A stretch of DNA of 38,845 nt from Pseudobdellovibrionaceae bacterium (GTDB lineage: Bacteria; Bdellovibrionota; Bdellovibrionia; Bdellovibrionales; Bdellovibrionaceae), in NCBI GenBank assembly GCA_019637895.1, contig JAHBUU010000007.1, forward strand, positions 1-38,845. Reading direction: 5' to 3'. This document shows, one piece after another, positions 6,686-15,054 of the stretch (positions are counted from its first letter, which is position 1; each line of letters opens with the position of its first letter). A program made the translations under genes and the position numbers. Under the pieces are notes generated by a model. The model searched no databases. It was not told the origin of the DNA and saw only the letters and a program-made list of their open reading frames with translations.

Positions 6686-8371
6686 ATGCCTCGTCTAATC
6701 GTATTGCAATCATTGCTCGTGACCTTTTTCTTGGTCACATTCACATCCTGCTCACCGGTGAAGTTTTCTTCTGGTGATCAATCGGTTTCAGTGACACCGA
6801 CAGGACCAACCAGCCAGACGATCCAGTGCTCGCCGCGGATGAATGGGACTCTGACGTCCATCACTCTCGCACCGGGCGCGACGAATCCGACGGTCACCGC
6901 AAACTGTACGCCGAATACAGTGACCTACGACTGGACGGTCACTCGCAACGGCTCGCTGGTCAATGTGAGTGGGCTTTCGGGTGGATCCTCCACTCCTGAC
7001 TTTTCCGCACTGAGTGACGGGACCTATCTGGTCTCGCTGACGGCAACCTCTCCGGGTTGGACGGCTTACCAGCAGGGCACACCGATGGAAGTCATCGTCC
7101 AGACTCCGTCGGCTGTGAACGATGTCAGTTGTCAGCCTCGCCTGAACGGAGGCCAAACGGCCGTCACCGCCAACAGCAACTATCCGACGGTGCAGGTCCT
7201 TGCGAACTGCGTTCCTTCGGGCTCTTCGGTGACTTGGACGGTCAAACGAGGCGGCACAACCGTAACGATCCCCGGTCTGACCGGTCCTTCTTCGACGCCA
7301 AACTTCTACACTCAAGGTTCCGGCACTTACGAAATCACGATGACCGCGACCTACCCTGGATACAATTCCTTCACCCTGCCAAGCCCTCTGGTGGTGACGG
7401 TGACTCCTCCGACGGGAACTCCGGTATCCTCGTCGCATACGATCTCGGTCAGCAATAACAAACTCGATATCCTCCTGATCATCGACGACTCGAAATCGAT
7501 GTTGACGGATAACCAACGCCTGGCCGCCCGACTCACGGGCTTCGTGAATGACCTTTCGGCTCAGGGTTTCGACTGGCAGATGTGTGCAACTCTGACTCGC
7601 GCTCAGCAGATCCACACAGACTCCCCTTGGTACTGGGGAGCTTCGTACAAGTGGGTCGGCAATCCAAACGCGGTTCCATGGATCCTAAAGTCCGGAACAG
7701 CAAATACGGTCGATATCTTCACGAACACCATCAACAAGATCGGCGCTGGCTGGGCTGGAACCGATGACGAACGAGCCATCAAGGCCGCTTACTGGCATTT
7801 GTGGAACGGTGAGCCCGGTGTCACGGGAACTTCCGGTTGTTACCGTGAGGATGCCGGACTCGCAGTTCTGATCCTCTCGGACGAAGACGAGCGCAGCATC
7901 GGTGGTGACCTCAGCCAGGTCTATTACGAATCTGAAAAGAACAAGCCGATGGAAACGGACGATCTGCCACAGACCTACGTCAACTACGTGAAGTCGGTCT
8001 TTGGAAATGCAAAACGCTTCAGCGTGAACAGCATCATCGTTCGCCCCGGAGACACCGCCTGCTTGGCCTCTCAGGATGCAGAAGGATCGAAAGCTCACTA
8101 CGGCGTCCACTACGCCCAGCTCTCGAACCTGACTCAGGGTTATGCCGGAAGCATCTGCGATACGGACTACTCGACGAACTTGAACTACTTCAAGGATTCG
8201 ATCATCCGAAGCCAGGCTTCGATTCCTCTGCAGTGCACTCCAAGCGGAGCCGTGACTGCGGTGGCGAACCCGAACTTCGCGCACTCGTCGAGCGTTCAAG
8301 GGAACTTGCTGGTCTTCAACCCGCAGATCCCGGCTGGCACAACAGTTAACCTTCAGTACACTTGCCCGTAA
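6686..8371 (+). CDS. Lipoprotein with two Ig/PKD-like repeats and a von Willebrand A domain, 561 aa
   Basis: The start at 6686 has GAGGGGGG upstream; an earlier in-frame ATG at 6635 is not supported. A hydrophobic N-terminus ends in a lipobox-like TFTSC. Residues about 40-130 and 140-235 are two copies of one beta-rich module (each begins with CxPRxNG and contains an alternating T/V-W-T-V core and a GTY strand). After a short linker comes a VWA-type domain that opens LDILLIIDDSKSM, with the DxSxS metal-dependent adhesion motif. An acidic ILSDEDERS segment follows. The protein is probably displayed on the outer membrane and could bind protein partners or a surface. It lies 17 bases upstream of a small membrane protein gene, likely the same transcript. 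Confidence 0.82.
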   Translation: MPRLIVLQSLLVTFFLVTFTSCSPVKFSSGDQSVSVTPTGPTSQTIQCSPRMNGTLTSITLAPGATNPTVTANCTPNTVTYDWTVTRNGSLVNVSGLSGGSSTPDFSALSDGTYLVSLTATSPGWTAYQQGTPMEVIVQTPSAVNDVSCQPRLNGGQTAVTANSNYPTVQVLANCVPSGSSVTWTVKRGGTTVTIPGLTGPSSTPNFYTQGSGTYEITMTATYPGYNSFTLPSPLVVTVTPPTGTPVSSSHTISVSNNKLDILLIIDDSKSMLTDNQRLAARLTGFVNDLSAQGFDWQMCATLTRAQQIHTDSPWYWGASYKWVGNPNAVPWILKSGTANTVDIFTNTINKIGAGWAGTDDERAIKAAYWHLWNGEPGVTGTSGCYREDAGLAVLILSDEDERSIGGDLSQVYYESEKNKPMETDDLPQTYVNYVKSVFGNAKRFSVNSIIVRPGDTACLASQDAEGSKAHYGVHYAQLSNLTQGYAGSICDTDYSTNLNYFKDSIIRSQASIPLQCTPSGAVTAVANPNFAHSSSVQGNLLVFNPQIPAGTTVNLQYTCP

Positions 8372-8388
8372 GAGAAAGAGAGCAGACG

Positions 8389-8754
8389 ATGAAAAAACTC
8401 ATTCCCGGATTCTTGTGTTTGGTGGTTCTCGCGGCGGGCGGAACTCTTCTCTACAGCCGGCTGCAACCGAGCCTCGAGAGCAAAGAGCCTGTTTTCCGCA
8501 CGGTTCAAGCCGTTCCTGAAGAAGAGGCCGCTTTGCAATTCCCTCCTTCTGGAGCGGGCGAGGGCGATTTCGCGATCGTCAACCGCGACCGTCTGGAGAA
8601 ACTAGCGGGTCAGCCCTACGATGGCCCTTCTTATGCGATCAGCGTCGTCGAGATGAATCAGATGGTCGCCGAAGCAAAGCTCAACCACGCTTCGGGCAAC
8701 CGTCTTCCAGCCAACGCGACTCCTGAACCCGTCCAGAAAAAGAAACGCAAATAG
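8389..8754 (+). CDS. Small single-pass or exported protein of unknown family, 121 aa
   Basis: An N-terminal Lys-Lys and a hydrophobic stretch (residues 5-23, LIPGFLCLVVLAAGGTLLY) form a membrane anchor or uncleaved signal. The rest is soluble, Pro/Glu-rich in its first third, with a conserved-looking block NRDRLEKLAG...YAISVVEMNQMV and a basic KKKRK tail. The ATG at 8389 follows AGAGAGCAG and is preferred to 8362, which overlaps the upstream gene. The gene directly follows the VWA lipoprotein and precedes a strong terminator, so the two form a two-gene unit. A role with the VWA protein is inferred from position only. Confidence 0.7.
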   Translation: MKKLIPGFLCLVVLAAGGTLLYSRLQPSLESKEPVFRTVQAVPEEEAALQFPPSGAGEGDFAIVNRDRLEKLAGQPYDGPSYAISVVEMNQMVAEAKLNHASGNRLPANATPEPVQKKKRK

Positions 8755-8802
8755 AGGACACTCTCCCCTTTTGCTCTGCGGTGCAAAACCACCGCGGATT
8801 TC

Positions 8803-8833
8803 AAAGCCCCTGCAAAGGGGCTTTTTCTTTTTC
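8803..8833 (+). terminator. Rho-independent terminator after the VWA lipoprotein operon
   Basis: AAAGCCCC (8803-8810) and GGGGCTTT (8817-8824) form a perfect eight-pair stem with a six-base loop, followed by T-rich sequence. It ends the two-gene unit 6686-8754 and separates it from the glycosyltransferase gene. Confidence 0.85.
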
Positions 8834-8863
8834 CGCAACCCAAGGTCATGGTACCTTGCGAGG

Positions 8864-9964
8864 ATGAAGACGTTTTTGCAAGTTTGCCTGTCCCGCTCTT
8901 GGGGTGGGCTCGAGATGGTCGCAGGAGAGACGGCTCGGTCGATGAAATCGAAGGGCCATGCCTCGTTTGTCGTTTGTCCTCAAGGGTCTCCTCTGGCTGA
9001 CTACTGCGCAAAACAGGGAATCCCGATGCTGCATATGGAGCTGAAGAAACGGCCAGCCCCATTTTTGTCGATGAAACTTCGTCGTTTCATCGAAGACCAA
9101 GGCGTCACCGATGTCGTCATTCATCAACTCAAAGACCTTTGGATCGTGACACCCGCCCTGTGGAAACTCTCTGGGGTCAGGGCCATTGGCTTTTCGCACA
9201 CCTTCCTCGATTACAAAAAAAAGGATTTCTTCCATCGGGTGCTTTACCGTCGTTTGAATATTCTGATCGCCTTGACTCAACGGCACCTCGAAAATTTATT
9301 GATTCATCTGCCGGTCGAAAAGTCCCAGATGCAGATCATTCCGAATTCCGTCGATGCCGAGCAATTCCACCCTTCAAAAAAAACACCGGGCGTTCGCGAA
9401 CAGTTCCATGTTCGAGATTCCGAGGTTCTGATTGGAGTGATTGGCCGCCTCGATCCTCAAAAAGGGCAAATTGAAACCGTCGAAGCCGCCCACCTTCTGA
9501 AACAACGAGGACTCGGCTTCAAATTGATCTTTGTCGGCGAAGAGACCAAAAACTCGCCCGGCCTCGGTGCAAAACTGAAGGCCCGCATCCAAGAGCTTGG
9601 CTTGCAGGACGAGGTCTTTATGACGGGCTTCCTCGAAAATCCCGATCGCGTCACGGCCAGCCTCGATATCTTCGTCATGCCTTCTTATGCAGAAACCTTC
9701 GGGAAGGTACTGCTCGAAGCGATGTCCTCTGAAGTGGCCGTGGTCGCAACAGATGCCGGAGGCGTCCCCGATATTCTGGCGCAAAACCACGAAGGCCTTC
9801 TGGTTACACCCAAGGATCCCATCGTTTTGGCCGATGCTTTAGAGACTCTGATCAGGCAGGCAGAAAAAAGAGCCGAGTTCGCGCGCAACGCCCGCAAGCG
9901 CATCTTAAAAGACTTTTCCACGGATGTCGTGAACCGGCAGTTGGATCAGCTTTTCGGAGTCTGA
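8864..9964 (+). CDS. Family-4 glycosyltransferase (GT-B fold), 366 aa
   Basis: The protein begins with an N-terminal Rossmann half (MKTFLQVCLSRSWGGLEMV..., typical GG-x-E acceptor-domain motif). It continues into a donor half with GRLDPQKGQIETVEAA and the conserved E-x7-E segment ETFGKVLLEAM followed by TDAGGVPDIL. These are the marks of retaining GT4 enzymes that transfer sugars from nucleotide donors to lipopolysaccharide, capsule or other glycans in the cytoplasm. ATG 8864 is chosen because an in-frame extension to 8771 runs through the preceding terminator. The acceptor and sugar cannot be predicted, and no other sugar genes are adjacent. The 3' end overlaps the convergent gene by 19 bases. 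Confidence 0.9.
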   Translation: MKTFLQVCLSRSWGGLEMVAGETARSMKSKGHASFVVCPQGSPLADYCAKQGIPMLHMELKKRPAPFLSMKLRRFIEDQGVTDVVIHQLKDLWIVTPALWKLSGVRAIGFSHTFLDYKKKDFFHRVLYRRLNILIALTQRHLENLLIHLPVEKSQMQIIPNSVDAEQFHPSKKTPGVREQFHVRDSEVLIGVIGRLDPQKGQIETVEAAHLLKQRGLGFKLIFVGEETKNSPGLGAKLKARIQELGLQDEVFMTGFLENPDRVTASLDIFVMPSYAETFGKVLLEAMSSEVAVVATDAGGVPDILAQNHEGLLVTPKDPIVLADALETLIRQAEKRAEFARNARKRILKDFSTDVVNRQLDQLFGV

Positions 9965-10449
9965 AGGTTCGCCGCTTTTTCCTGAAGCGCGATCATTCGC
10001 ACATAATCGACGAATTCGGGATCCTCGCCTTTCAGCAATTCCTCCAGGTTCGTCGAGAAATCCTCGCGCCGACACCATTGACGGATGTAATCCTCCCAAG
10101 ACGACCACAGCCGCTGGGTCTGAGGCTTCATGTTTGGCTCGTAGACCAAGATGAAGGCTCGTTCGAACAGCGAGATCAGAATTTCGAAAACGATTTTTTT
10201 CCGCTCGTGCTGCTCGGGGTTCAGGTGATTGTTGATCGACGATTCCGACATCAGCCGGAGGTCGGCGTTTTCCAGCAACAGCTTTGAAAACTCGGCGTAC
10301 TCGTCCGACAGACGTTGATAGATTTCCTCTTCTTCGTTTTGCCGCTCCCGACGCTGCTCGAGAATGAAGACGCCGATCGCCAAAGGCAGACCGACCACGG
10401 TCACCATATAGCTGGCCAGCTCCCAGCTTTCCAAAGAACCGAACTCCAT
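9946..10449 (-). CDS. One-TM protein with cytoplasmic helical domain, 167 aa
   Basis: Residues about 12-30 (ASYMVTVVGLPLAIGVFIL) form one membrane segment, followed by EQRRERQNEEEE, a charged helix, and a helical C-terminal domain with FEILISLFERAFILVYEPN and WSSWEDYIRQWCRRE blocks. This pattern is common in small uncharacterised bacterial proteins with an N-terminal anchor. The start has AGGAT about eight bases upstream. It begins 11 bases after the histidine kinase gene stop, so it is the second gene of that operon and may work with the kinase. No family is named with confidence. Confidence 0.78.
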   Translation of the reverse strand: MEFGSLESWELASYMVTVVGLPLAIGVFILEQRRERQNEEEEIYQRLSDEYAEFSKLLLENADLRLMSESSINNHLNPEQHERKKIVFEILISLFERAFILVYEPNMKPQTQRLWSSWEDYIRQWCRREDFSTNLEELLKGEDPEFVDYVRMIALQEKAANLQTPKS

Positions 10450-10460
10450 CGGAATTTATC

Positions 10461-12638
10461 CTATCTTGTGGCCGTGGACGCAGGCGCCTCGGCCTTGAGT
10501 TTCGCATAGACCGCTTCCAACGAGCGGTCGAACTCAGCCATCAGATCGGGCCATTCGTCCGAACTTCCACTGAGACCTTTAAGCTCCATCTTTTTGCAGA
10601 TGGAGGCAAGGTCATTGAGACCCAATTGGGCGGCCGAGGACTTCATCGTATGGGCGAGTTTGCCCACAGACTTGTCGTCTTTCTTTTCAATGGCTTGACG
10701 GAGGTCTTTTTCACGATCAGGAGTGATACGCAGGAAAATGGCGACCAAGTCTTGGTACAGCTCCTCGTCCAGATCGTTTGGACGAACCGGAGTTCCTCCT
10801 TTGGCCGTCGCCGCAAGCACTGGCGCAACGGATGCTTCCGACTTTTTAGAGCCCGATTTCATATCGCCCATACCAAGATAGCTCCTCACTGTCTTTTCCA
10901 ACTGCTGCAAATCAACAGGCTTGGTCAAGTAATCGTTCATTCCCACTGACAGACAACGTTCTCGTTCGCCTTTGATCGCACTGGCGGTCAGAGCGATGAT
11001 CGGCGCGGCCTCCGCCTTCTGACCAGCTTCCCCACGACGAATCCGTCGCGTGGCTTCGAACCCGTCCATCTCTGGCAAATGGGCGTCCATTAGAATCAAA
11101 TCAAAAGGATTCGCTCGCAGCTTCTCTAAGGCCACGACTCCGTTGACCGCCGCATCCACCTCGAAACCACGACGCTTCAGGAAGGTCACCACCAGATGCT
11201 GATTCACCTCGTTGTCCTCAACGAGCAGAACACGGGCTCCTCCACCTTCACCGGAAAACGTCAATGCGCCCAGGGGCTGAGGAGGAGTCACCGGACTCAC
11301 CGTGGCCTTGACGGCCTCGAGGCGTCCCGGTCGACAAGGAACGGTAAACCAAAACCGACTGCCCAGTCCCACACGGCTCTCGACTCCGAGCTTCCCGCCC
11401 ATGGCCTCGACCAAGTGGCGACAGATCGCAAGCCCCAAGCCACTGCCACCGTAATGACGAGAGGTCGATGAGTCCGCCTGCTCGAACGGATGGAAAATCC
11501 GGTGCATGGAATCGGTCGGGATGCCGATGCCGGTGTCTTTGACTTCAAATCTCAGGGCCGGACCGGGCTCGACCCGCCAGCGCAGGCGCACCTCGCCCTC
11601 TTTCGTGAACTTGAGCGCGTTCGACACCAAATTCTGCAACACTTGACGGACTTTGACCGGGTCTCCACAAACCGGAACGACCACCTTGGGCCCATCGACA
11701 ATCAACGAAATTCCTTTGCGATCAGCGACCGGACTGAAGGCCTTTTCCAAATCCAGCACCAGATCGTGCGCATCGAAGTCCGTATTTTCCAGCTCGATCT
11801 TGCCCGATTCAATTTTGGAAAGATCCAGAATGTCGTTCACGATAGACAACAAGGTCCGTCCGCTCGCCTCGAGAGACTCCACCAATTCCTGTTGTTCTTT
11901 GTCGATCTTGGTTTCACGCAAAAGACGGGTCAGACCCAAAACACCGTTCAGCGGCGTTCGGATCTCGTGACTCATATTCGCCAGGAACGAGGATTTCATT
12001 CGAGAAGCCCGCTCGGCCTCGTTCCGTGCGACGATGATGTCGCGGTCGAAGCGACGCAAACGTTCGATATAAAAGACCACCAGGACAGACGCCGAGATCA
12101 ACAGGATCACGGCCAACATGATGGCGGCCACGTCGAAACGCAGAATCTCGGTCTGAGAATCCAATCGGGTATCGAGCTTGGCCTGCAAACGTTCGCGCTC
12201 GTTCAACTCGAACGAATAAAGGGCCTCGCGCAGGGCCTTGTTCACCTGCATCAGTTCGGCCCCATTTAGCATCGACCGAGCCCTGGAGTCGTGATTACGC
12301 AGCAGATGCTGTCGGGCCTGTTTCAAAATCTCGAGTTTGCGATTCGCATAGGCCTTCAGAGAAGGAACCTTGGTCAGCTCGGTGCCCGCCTGTTTGAGTT
12401 CGACGTCGAGATTGACCCCTCCCACACTGAGACGGTGTTCAATTTCGAAAAGCCGATTGGCATCGACCCTCAGCTTAAATAATTGTTCTTCAGAAACGCG
12501 ATAACCTTCCCAAAGATCAATGAAGCGTTGATCCGTCTGATAAGAAAGAACTGTCACCACGGTAAAAAGAGCGACGGAAGCAAGGGCGGAAAGTCCGGCG
12601 ATCCGAATACCATGGCGGAGCAGGAAAGGTGCTTTCAT
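10461..12638 (-). CDS. Hybrid sensor histidine kinase with HisKA, HATPase, REC and HPt domains, 725 aa
   Basis: Two membrane helices (about 12-34 and 170-190) flank a helical extracytoplasmic sensor of about 135 residues. A HisKA domain follows with phosphorylated His224 in SHEIRTPLNG. Next is a HATPase with N-box (QNLVSNALKF), G1 (DTGIGIP) and G2 (GGSGLGLAI), a receiver with Asp518 in MDAHLPEMDG, and a C-terminal HPt domain with His663 in AHTMKSSAAQLG. This is the BarA/ArcB-type order for a multistep phosphorelay that ends on a separate response regulator. The start at 12638 is supported by GAGG eight bases upstream. Two regulator genes lie divergently across 135 bases and are natural partners. 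The signal is unknown. Confidence 0.95.
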   Translation of the reverse strand: MKAPFLLRHGIRIAGLSALASVALFTVVTVLSYQTDQRFIDLWEGYRVSEEQLFKLRVDANRLFEIEHRLSVGGVNLDVELKQAGTELTKVPSLKAYANRKLEILKQARQHLLRNHDSRARSMLNGAELMQVNKALREALYSFELNERERLQAKLDTRLDSQTEILRFDVAAIMLAVILLISASVLVVFYIERLRRFDRDIIVARNEAERASRMKSSFLANMSHEIRTPLNGVLGLTRLLRETKIDKEQQELVESLEASGRTLLSIVNDILDLSKIESGKIELENTDFDAHDLVLDLEKAFSPVADRKGISLIVDGPKVVVPVCGDPVKVRQVLQNLVSNALKFTKEGEVRLRWRVEPGPALRFEVKDTGIGIPTDSMHRIFHPFEQADSSTSRHYGGSGLGLAICRHLVEAMGGKLGVESRVGLGSRFWFTVPCRPGRLEAVKATVSPVTPPQPLGALTFSGEGGGARVLLVEDNEVNQHLVVTFLKRRGFEVDAAVNGVVALEKLRANPFDLILMDAHLPEMDGFEATRRIRRGEAGQKAEAAPIIALTASAIKGERERCLSVGMNDYLTKPVDLQQLEKTVRSYLGMGDMKSGSKKSEASVAPVLAATAKGGTPVRPNDLDEELYQDLVAIFLRITPDREKDLRQAIEKKDDKSVGKLAHTMKSSAAQLGLNDLASICKKMELKGLSGSSDEWPDLMAEFDRSLEAVYAKLKAEAPASTATR

Positions 12639-12699
12639 CGATGCCGCCTCATGATGATTCAAAGTTAACACGGCGACCCGAAAAGGCTTTAGAAGAATT

Positions 12700-12716
12700 C
12701 TTCAACGATCCTTCAA
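12700..12716 (+). repeat. Tandem CTTCAA direct repeat, 11-bp period, in the kinase/regulator intergenic region
   Basis: CTTCAA at 12700-12705 recurs at 12711-12716. OmpR-type regulators bind direct repeats of roughly this spacing, and an OmpR-type gene is the second gene downstream. The site sits in the only gap between the divergent kinase and regulator transcripts. Binding is inferred; six-base repeats can arise by chance. Confidence 0.35.
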
Positions 12717-12773
12717 GTCACGGTCACTTGGACTTTGGACAATTCATTGTCACAACAACAGGAGGTTGAATTT

Positions 12774-13241
12774 ATGGAGAACATGGAAATGAATTCCGAC
12801 TTCCTCGACTACCAAGATTTTCATTTTCGGCAGAGGGCGAAAGACTCGCACCCAGCGCCGAAAATCATGATCGTCGAGGACGACGAGGTGGCGCTCGAGG
12901 CCCTTTGCCGCCAGATTCGCCGCTATGACCCCGCCATCGAGGTCATTCCGGCTCAATCAATGAGCGAGGCCCAGCAGTTGATGAAGCAAACTCCACCGGA
13001 TTTGCTCATTACCGATTACTATCTGGATAGCGACAGCACCGCCGTCGATCTCCTGCGGCTCGCGGAGAAAAGCAAGAAGCCCGTTTCGGACGTCCTTGTG
13101 ATTTCCACAGGCGCGCCCCTCCCCGCTCTCTTCGCGGCTGAACGCGAAGGGCTGCGCATCAAATTTGTGAAAAAGCCGGTGGACCGGTTTCTTCTTTATC
13201 GTTTTCTTCAATTCGATCTCGACCGAGGGTACTACCTATGA
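12774..13241 (+). CDS. Stand-alone receiver-domain response regulator, 155 aa
   Basis: After about 28 non-conserved residues the protein is a single CheY-like receiver: acidic pair in IVEDDEV, phosphoacceptor Asp81 in LLITDYYL, a Ser/Thr in VISTG and the conserved Lys in KFVKKPV. There is no output domain, so it could act as a phosphate shuttle or sink, or signal by protein contact. ATG 12774 is chosen because AGGAGG lies eight bases upstream. Its stop overlaps an alternative ATG of the next regulator gene by four bases, so the two are co-expressed. It is divergent from the hybrid kinase. Confidence 0.92.
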   Translation: MENMEMNSDFLDYQDFHFRQRAKDSHPAPKIMIVEDDEVALEALCRQIRRYDPAIEVIPAQSMSEAQQLMKQTPPDLLITDYYLDSDSTAVDLLRLAEKSKKPVSDVLVISTGAPLPALFAAEREGLRIKFVKKPVDRFLLYRFLQFDLDRGYYL

Positions 13242-13291
13242 CAATATCGATCGCTCAAATGGCTCCCCAAGACGCAGTGGTTGGAGGTTTC

Positions 13292-13984
13292 ATGACCGCC
13301 CGGATTCTCCTTGTTGATGACGCCCCGGAAATCCAGTTTCTCGTGCGTCGCACATTGGATAACCGATTTCTGGTCGAAAGCGCTGGCACCCTCGAGGAAG
13401 CCCGCAAAGCCTTGGCCAAAGGACTCTTCGACCTCGTCTTGCTAGACGTGGTTCTGCCGGACGGAAACGGCTTCGAGTTTTTCGAAGAAATGCGCCCGTC
13501 CCTGGGTGAAACTCCCGTTCTTTTCCTGACGGGCCTCGATGACATGGACAATAAGGTCAACGCCCTCCGACGGGGTGCCGACGACTATCTGGTGAAACCG
13601 GTCGATCCTCGTGAGCTGCAAGCCCGCGTGGAAGTCCGCCTGTCTCGACGCAGCAAGTCTCCGGAGCTCAGCTTCGGTGAGCTTAAGGTCAATCTGGATC
13701 GCTATGAGGTGAGCCTCCGACAAAACGGCGCGGAAAAGCCCGTTGATCTGACGCCACATGAACTCAAGATCCTGATTCGTCTCGTTCAGAACCGTGGTCG
13801 CGTGCTCTCACGCAATCAGCTGATCGATGAGGCTTGGGGTGCGGGCGTTCACGTCGAAGAACGGACCGTGGACAAACACGTTTCGTCCTTGCGTAAAAAA
13901 ATCGGTGACGCTGCCGGATACGTCAAAACAGTTCCTGGGTTCGGGTATATGTTCTCGATCGAGAAAGACGAAGACGCGAACTAG
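13292..13984 (+). CDS. OmpR/PhoB-family response regulator, 230 aa
   Basis: A receiver domain (residues 3-115, acidic DD at 9-10, phosphoacceptor Asp52 in LLDVVLPDG, Lys102 in YLVKPVD) is joined to a winged helix (about 125-228) with LTPHELKILIRLVQNRGRV, the recognition helix VDKHVSSLRKKIG, and the wing VPGFGYMF. This is the standard OmpR layout: phosphorylation drives dimerisation and binding to direct repeats. GGAGG precedes ATG 13292, which gives the normal family length; ATG 13238 overlaps the upstream stop and would add 18 residues. It is probably the terminal output of the hybrid kinase phosphorelay. Confidence 0.93.
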   Translation: MTARILLVDDAPEIQFLVRRTLDNRFLVESAGTLEEARKALAKGLFDLVLLDVVLPDGNGFEFFEEMRPSLGETPVLFLTGLDDMDNKVNALRRGADDYLVKPVDPRELQARVEVRLSRRSKSPELSFGELKVNLDRYEVSLRQNGAEKPVDLTPHELKILIRLVQNRGRVLSRNQLIDEAWGAGVHVEERTVDKHVSSLRKKIGDAAGYVKTVPGFGYMFSIEKDEDAN

Positions 13985-14015
13985 TCGCTGCAGTAAATAG
14001 CTAATATGTATCAAT

Positions 14016-14049
14016 AAAAGGAGCGGGGAGACCCGCTCCTTTTATTTTT
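14016..14049 (+). terminator. Rho-independent terminator after the response regulator operon
   Basis: AAAAGGAGCGGG and CCCGCTCCTTTT form a perfect 12-pair hairpin with a GAGA tetraloop, followed by T-rich sequence. It ends the 12774-13984 unit and insulates the MarR gene downstream. Confidence 0.93.
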
Positions 14050-14138
14050 GGCCCCCCCCATGAATAGGGGGACCAGTATTCGACGAAAGCTCATTTCTTG
14101 AATTGCGTACGACCACTGATCCTGCATATAAAAACAGC

Positions 14139-14657
14139 ATGGCCACATTTCTTTTCAAGATTCTTCCCGGTAAACAAGAACTCCTGAACACGCTCAGCAC
14201 GAGCTATCCAGAGGCCGACCCCCTGAGCCTCTACACTCACATGTGGCTGCGCCTGCTGGGCACGACCCTTGAGGACTCTGTCGAGACTTTTTTGCGTCGC
14301 CTCGATATGTCCAGCGGTCGTTTTCTGCTTTTGATGTTCTTGGAGCTTCGTTCCCAGGGAATGAAGCCGTCGGAAATCGCGGCCAACCTGAGCGTCACAC
14401 AAGCCACGGTGACCGGACTGATCGATGGGCTTGAGCAAACAGGCTTCGTCCAACGCCGAGAGCACGAAAAAGATCGTCGCGCCTGTGTCGTCACCCTGAC
14501 CGACAAGGGCCAGACCTTCATCCGGGAGAACCGCCCGCAGTTCACGAAAAAACTGTCCGAGATCTACTCGCCCCTGGCGACCGAAGAACGACAGCAGCTC
14601 ATCACCCTGCTGGAAAAGCTTTTCCAGAGTTTGAAGCCCGCTCCGATCTCATCCTGA
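14139..14657 (+). CDS. MarR-family transcriptional regulator, 172 aa
   Basis: The central winged helix (about residues 60-135) shows the family pattern: LLLMFLELRSQGMKPSEIAANLSVTQATVTGLIDGLEQTGFVQRR, in which the recognition helix is QATVTGLIDGLEQ, followed by a wing with KDRRACVVTLTDKG. The helical N-terminus and C-terminus would form the dimer. The start is unclear: no ribosome site precedes ATG 14139 or an in-frame TTG at 14103. No palindrome as strong as the one at 2160-2188 was seen in the short upstream gap, so a self-regulatory site is not assigned. Confidence 0.88.
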   Translation: MATFLFKILPGKQELLNTLSTSYPEADPLSLYTHMWLRLLGTTLEDSVETFLRRLDMSSGRFLLLMFLELRSQGMKPSEIAANLSVTQATVTGLIDGLEQTGFVQRREHEKDRRACVVTLTDKGQTFIRENRPQFTKKLSEIYSPLATEERQQLITLLEKLFQSLKPAPISS

Positions 14658-14751
14658 GACGACCTCGACCTTCGTCCGTCGGAACCTCCATTAAGAGCCC
14701 CTCTTTTTTTGCCGAAGAGACTCTTACGGAATCCAAACGAAAGGACGTCGA

Positions 14752-15048
14752 ATGAGTCAGTACGATATTCCGAGTCTTTACCAGTTTCTTGTTCAAACTC
14801 CGGAACAGGGTCTCCGCAAGATGCTTGTGGACAACAAGCCTTTCTCGGAATCGCATTTCAGTCTGTTGATGAAGGTCGTGAAGAATAGCAACGAAACCAG
14901 TTTCGGTGAGCACTTCGACAAGAACGACTTTCCAAAAGTGAAATTCGGCCCTGCCGAACAAAAGCTGAAAGAAAAATTCTGGGCCGATTGCGTGACCTGC
15001 CTGAACAGCCGCGGTCTCTTGAGCCCCGCCCAAAAAGCCGCCGCTTAA
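14752..15048 (+). CDS. Small protein of unknown family, 98 aa
   Basis: A short soluble protein with an AAGGACG ribosome site seven bases before ATG. It contains MKVVKNSNETSFGEHF, a CVTC pair near the C-terminus that might bind metal or be redox-active, and an Ala-rich end. It lies 6 bases upstream of the RlmM-like gene, whose start is a GTG, so the two are probably translated from one message. I do not recognise a family. Confidence 0.7.
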   Translation: MSQYDIPSLYQFLVQTPEQGLRKMLVDNKPFSESHFSLLMKVVKNSNETSFGEHFDKNDFPKVKFGPAEQKLKEKFWADCVTCLNSRGLLSPAQKAAA

Positions 15049-15054
15049 GAGTCG

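Noticed and set aside
6788-7615. Minus-strand open frame of 275 codons opposite the VWA lipoprotein
   Set aside because: Its composition (many Arg, His and Asp) is typical of reverse-strand translation, and no start signal is present.
11490-12269. Plus-strand open frame of 259 codons opposite the histidine kinase
   Set aside because: The kinase on the other strand carries all expected motifs. This frame is rich in Gln, His and Arg and has no domain.
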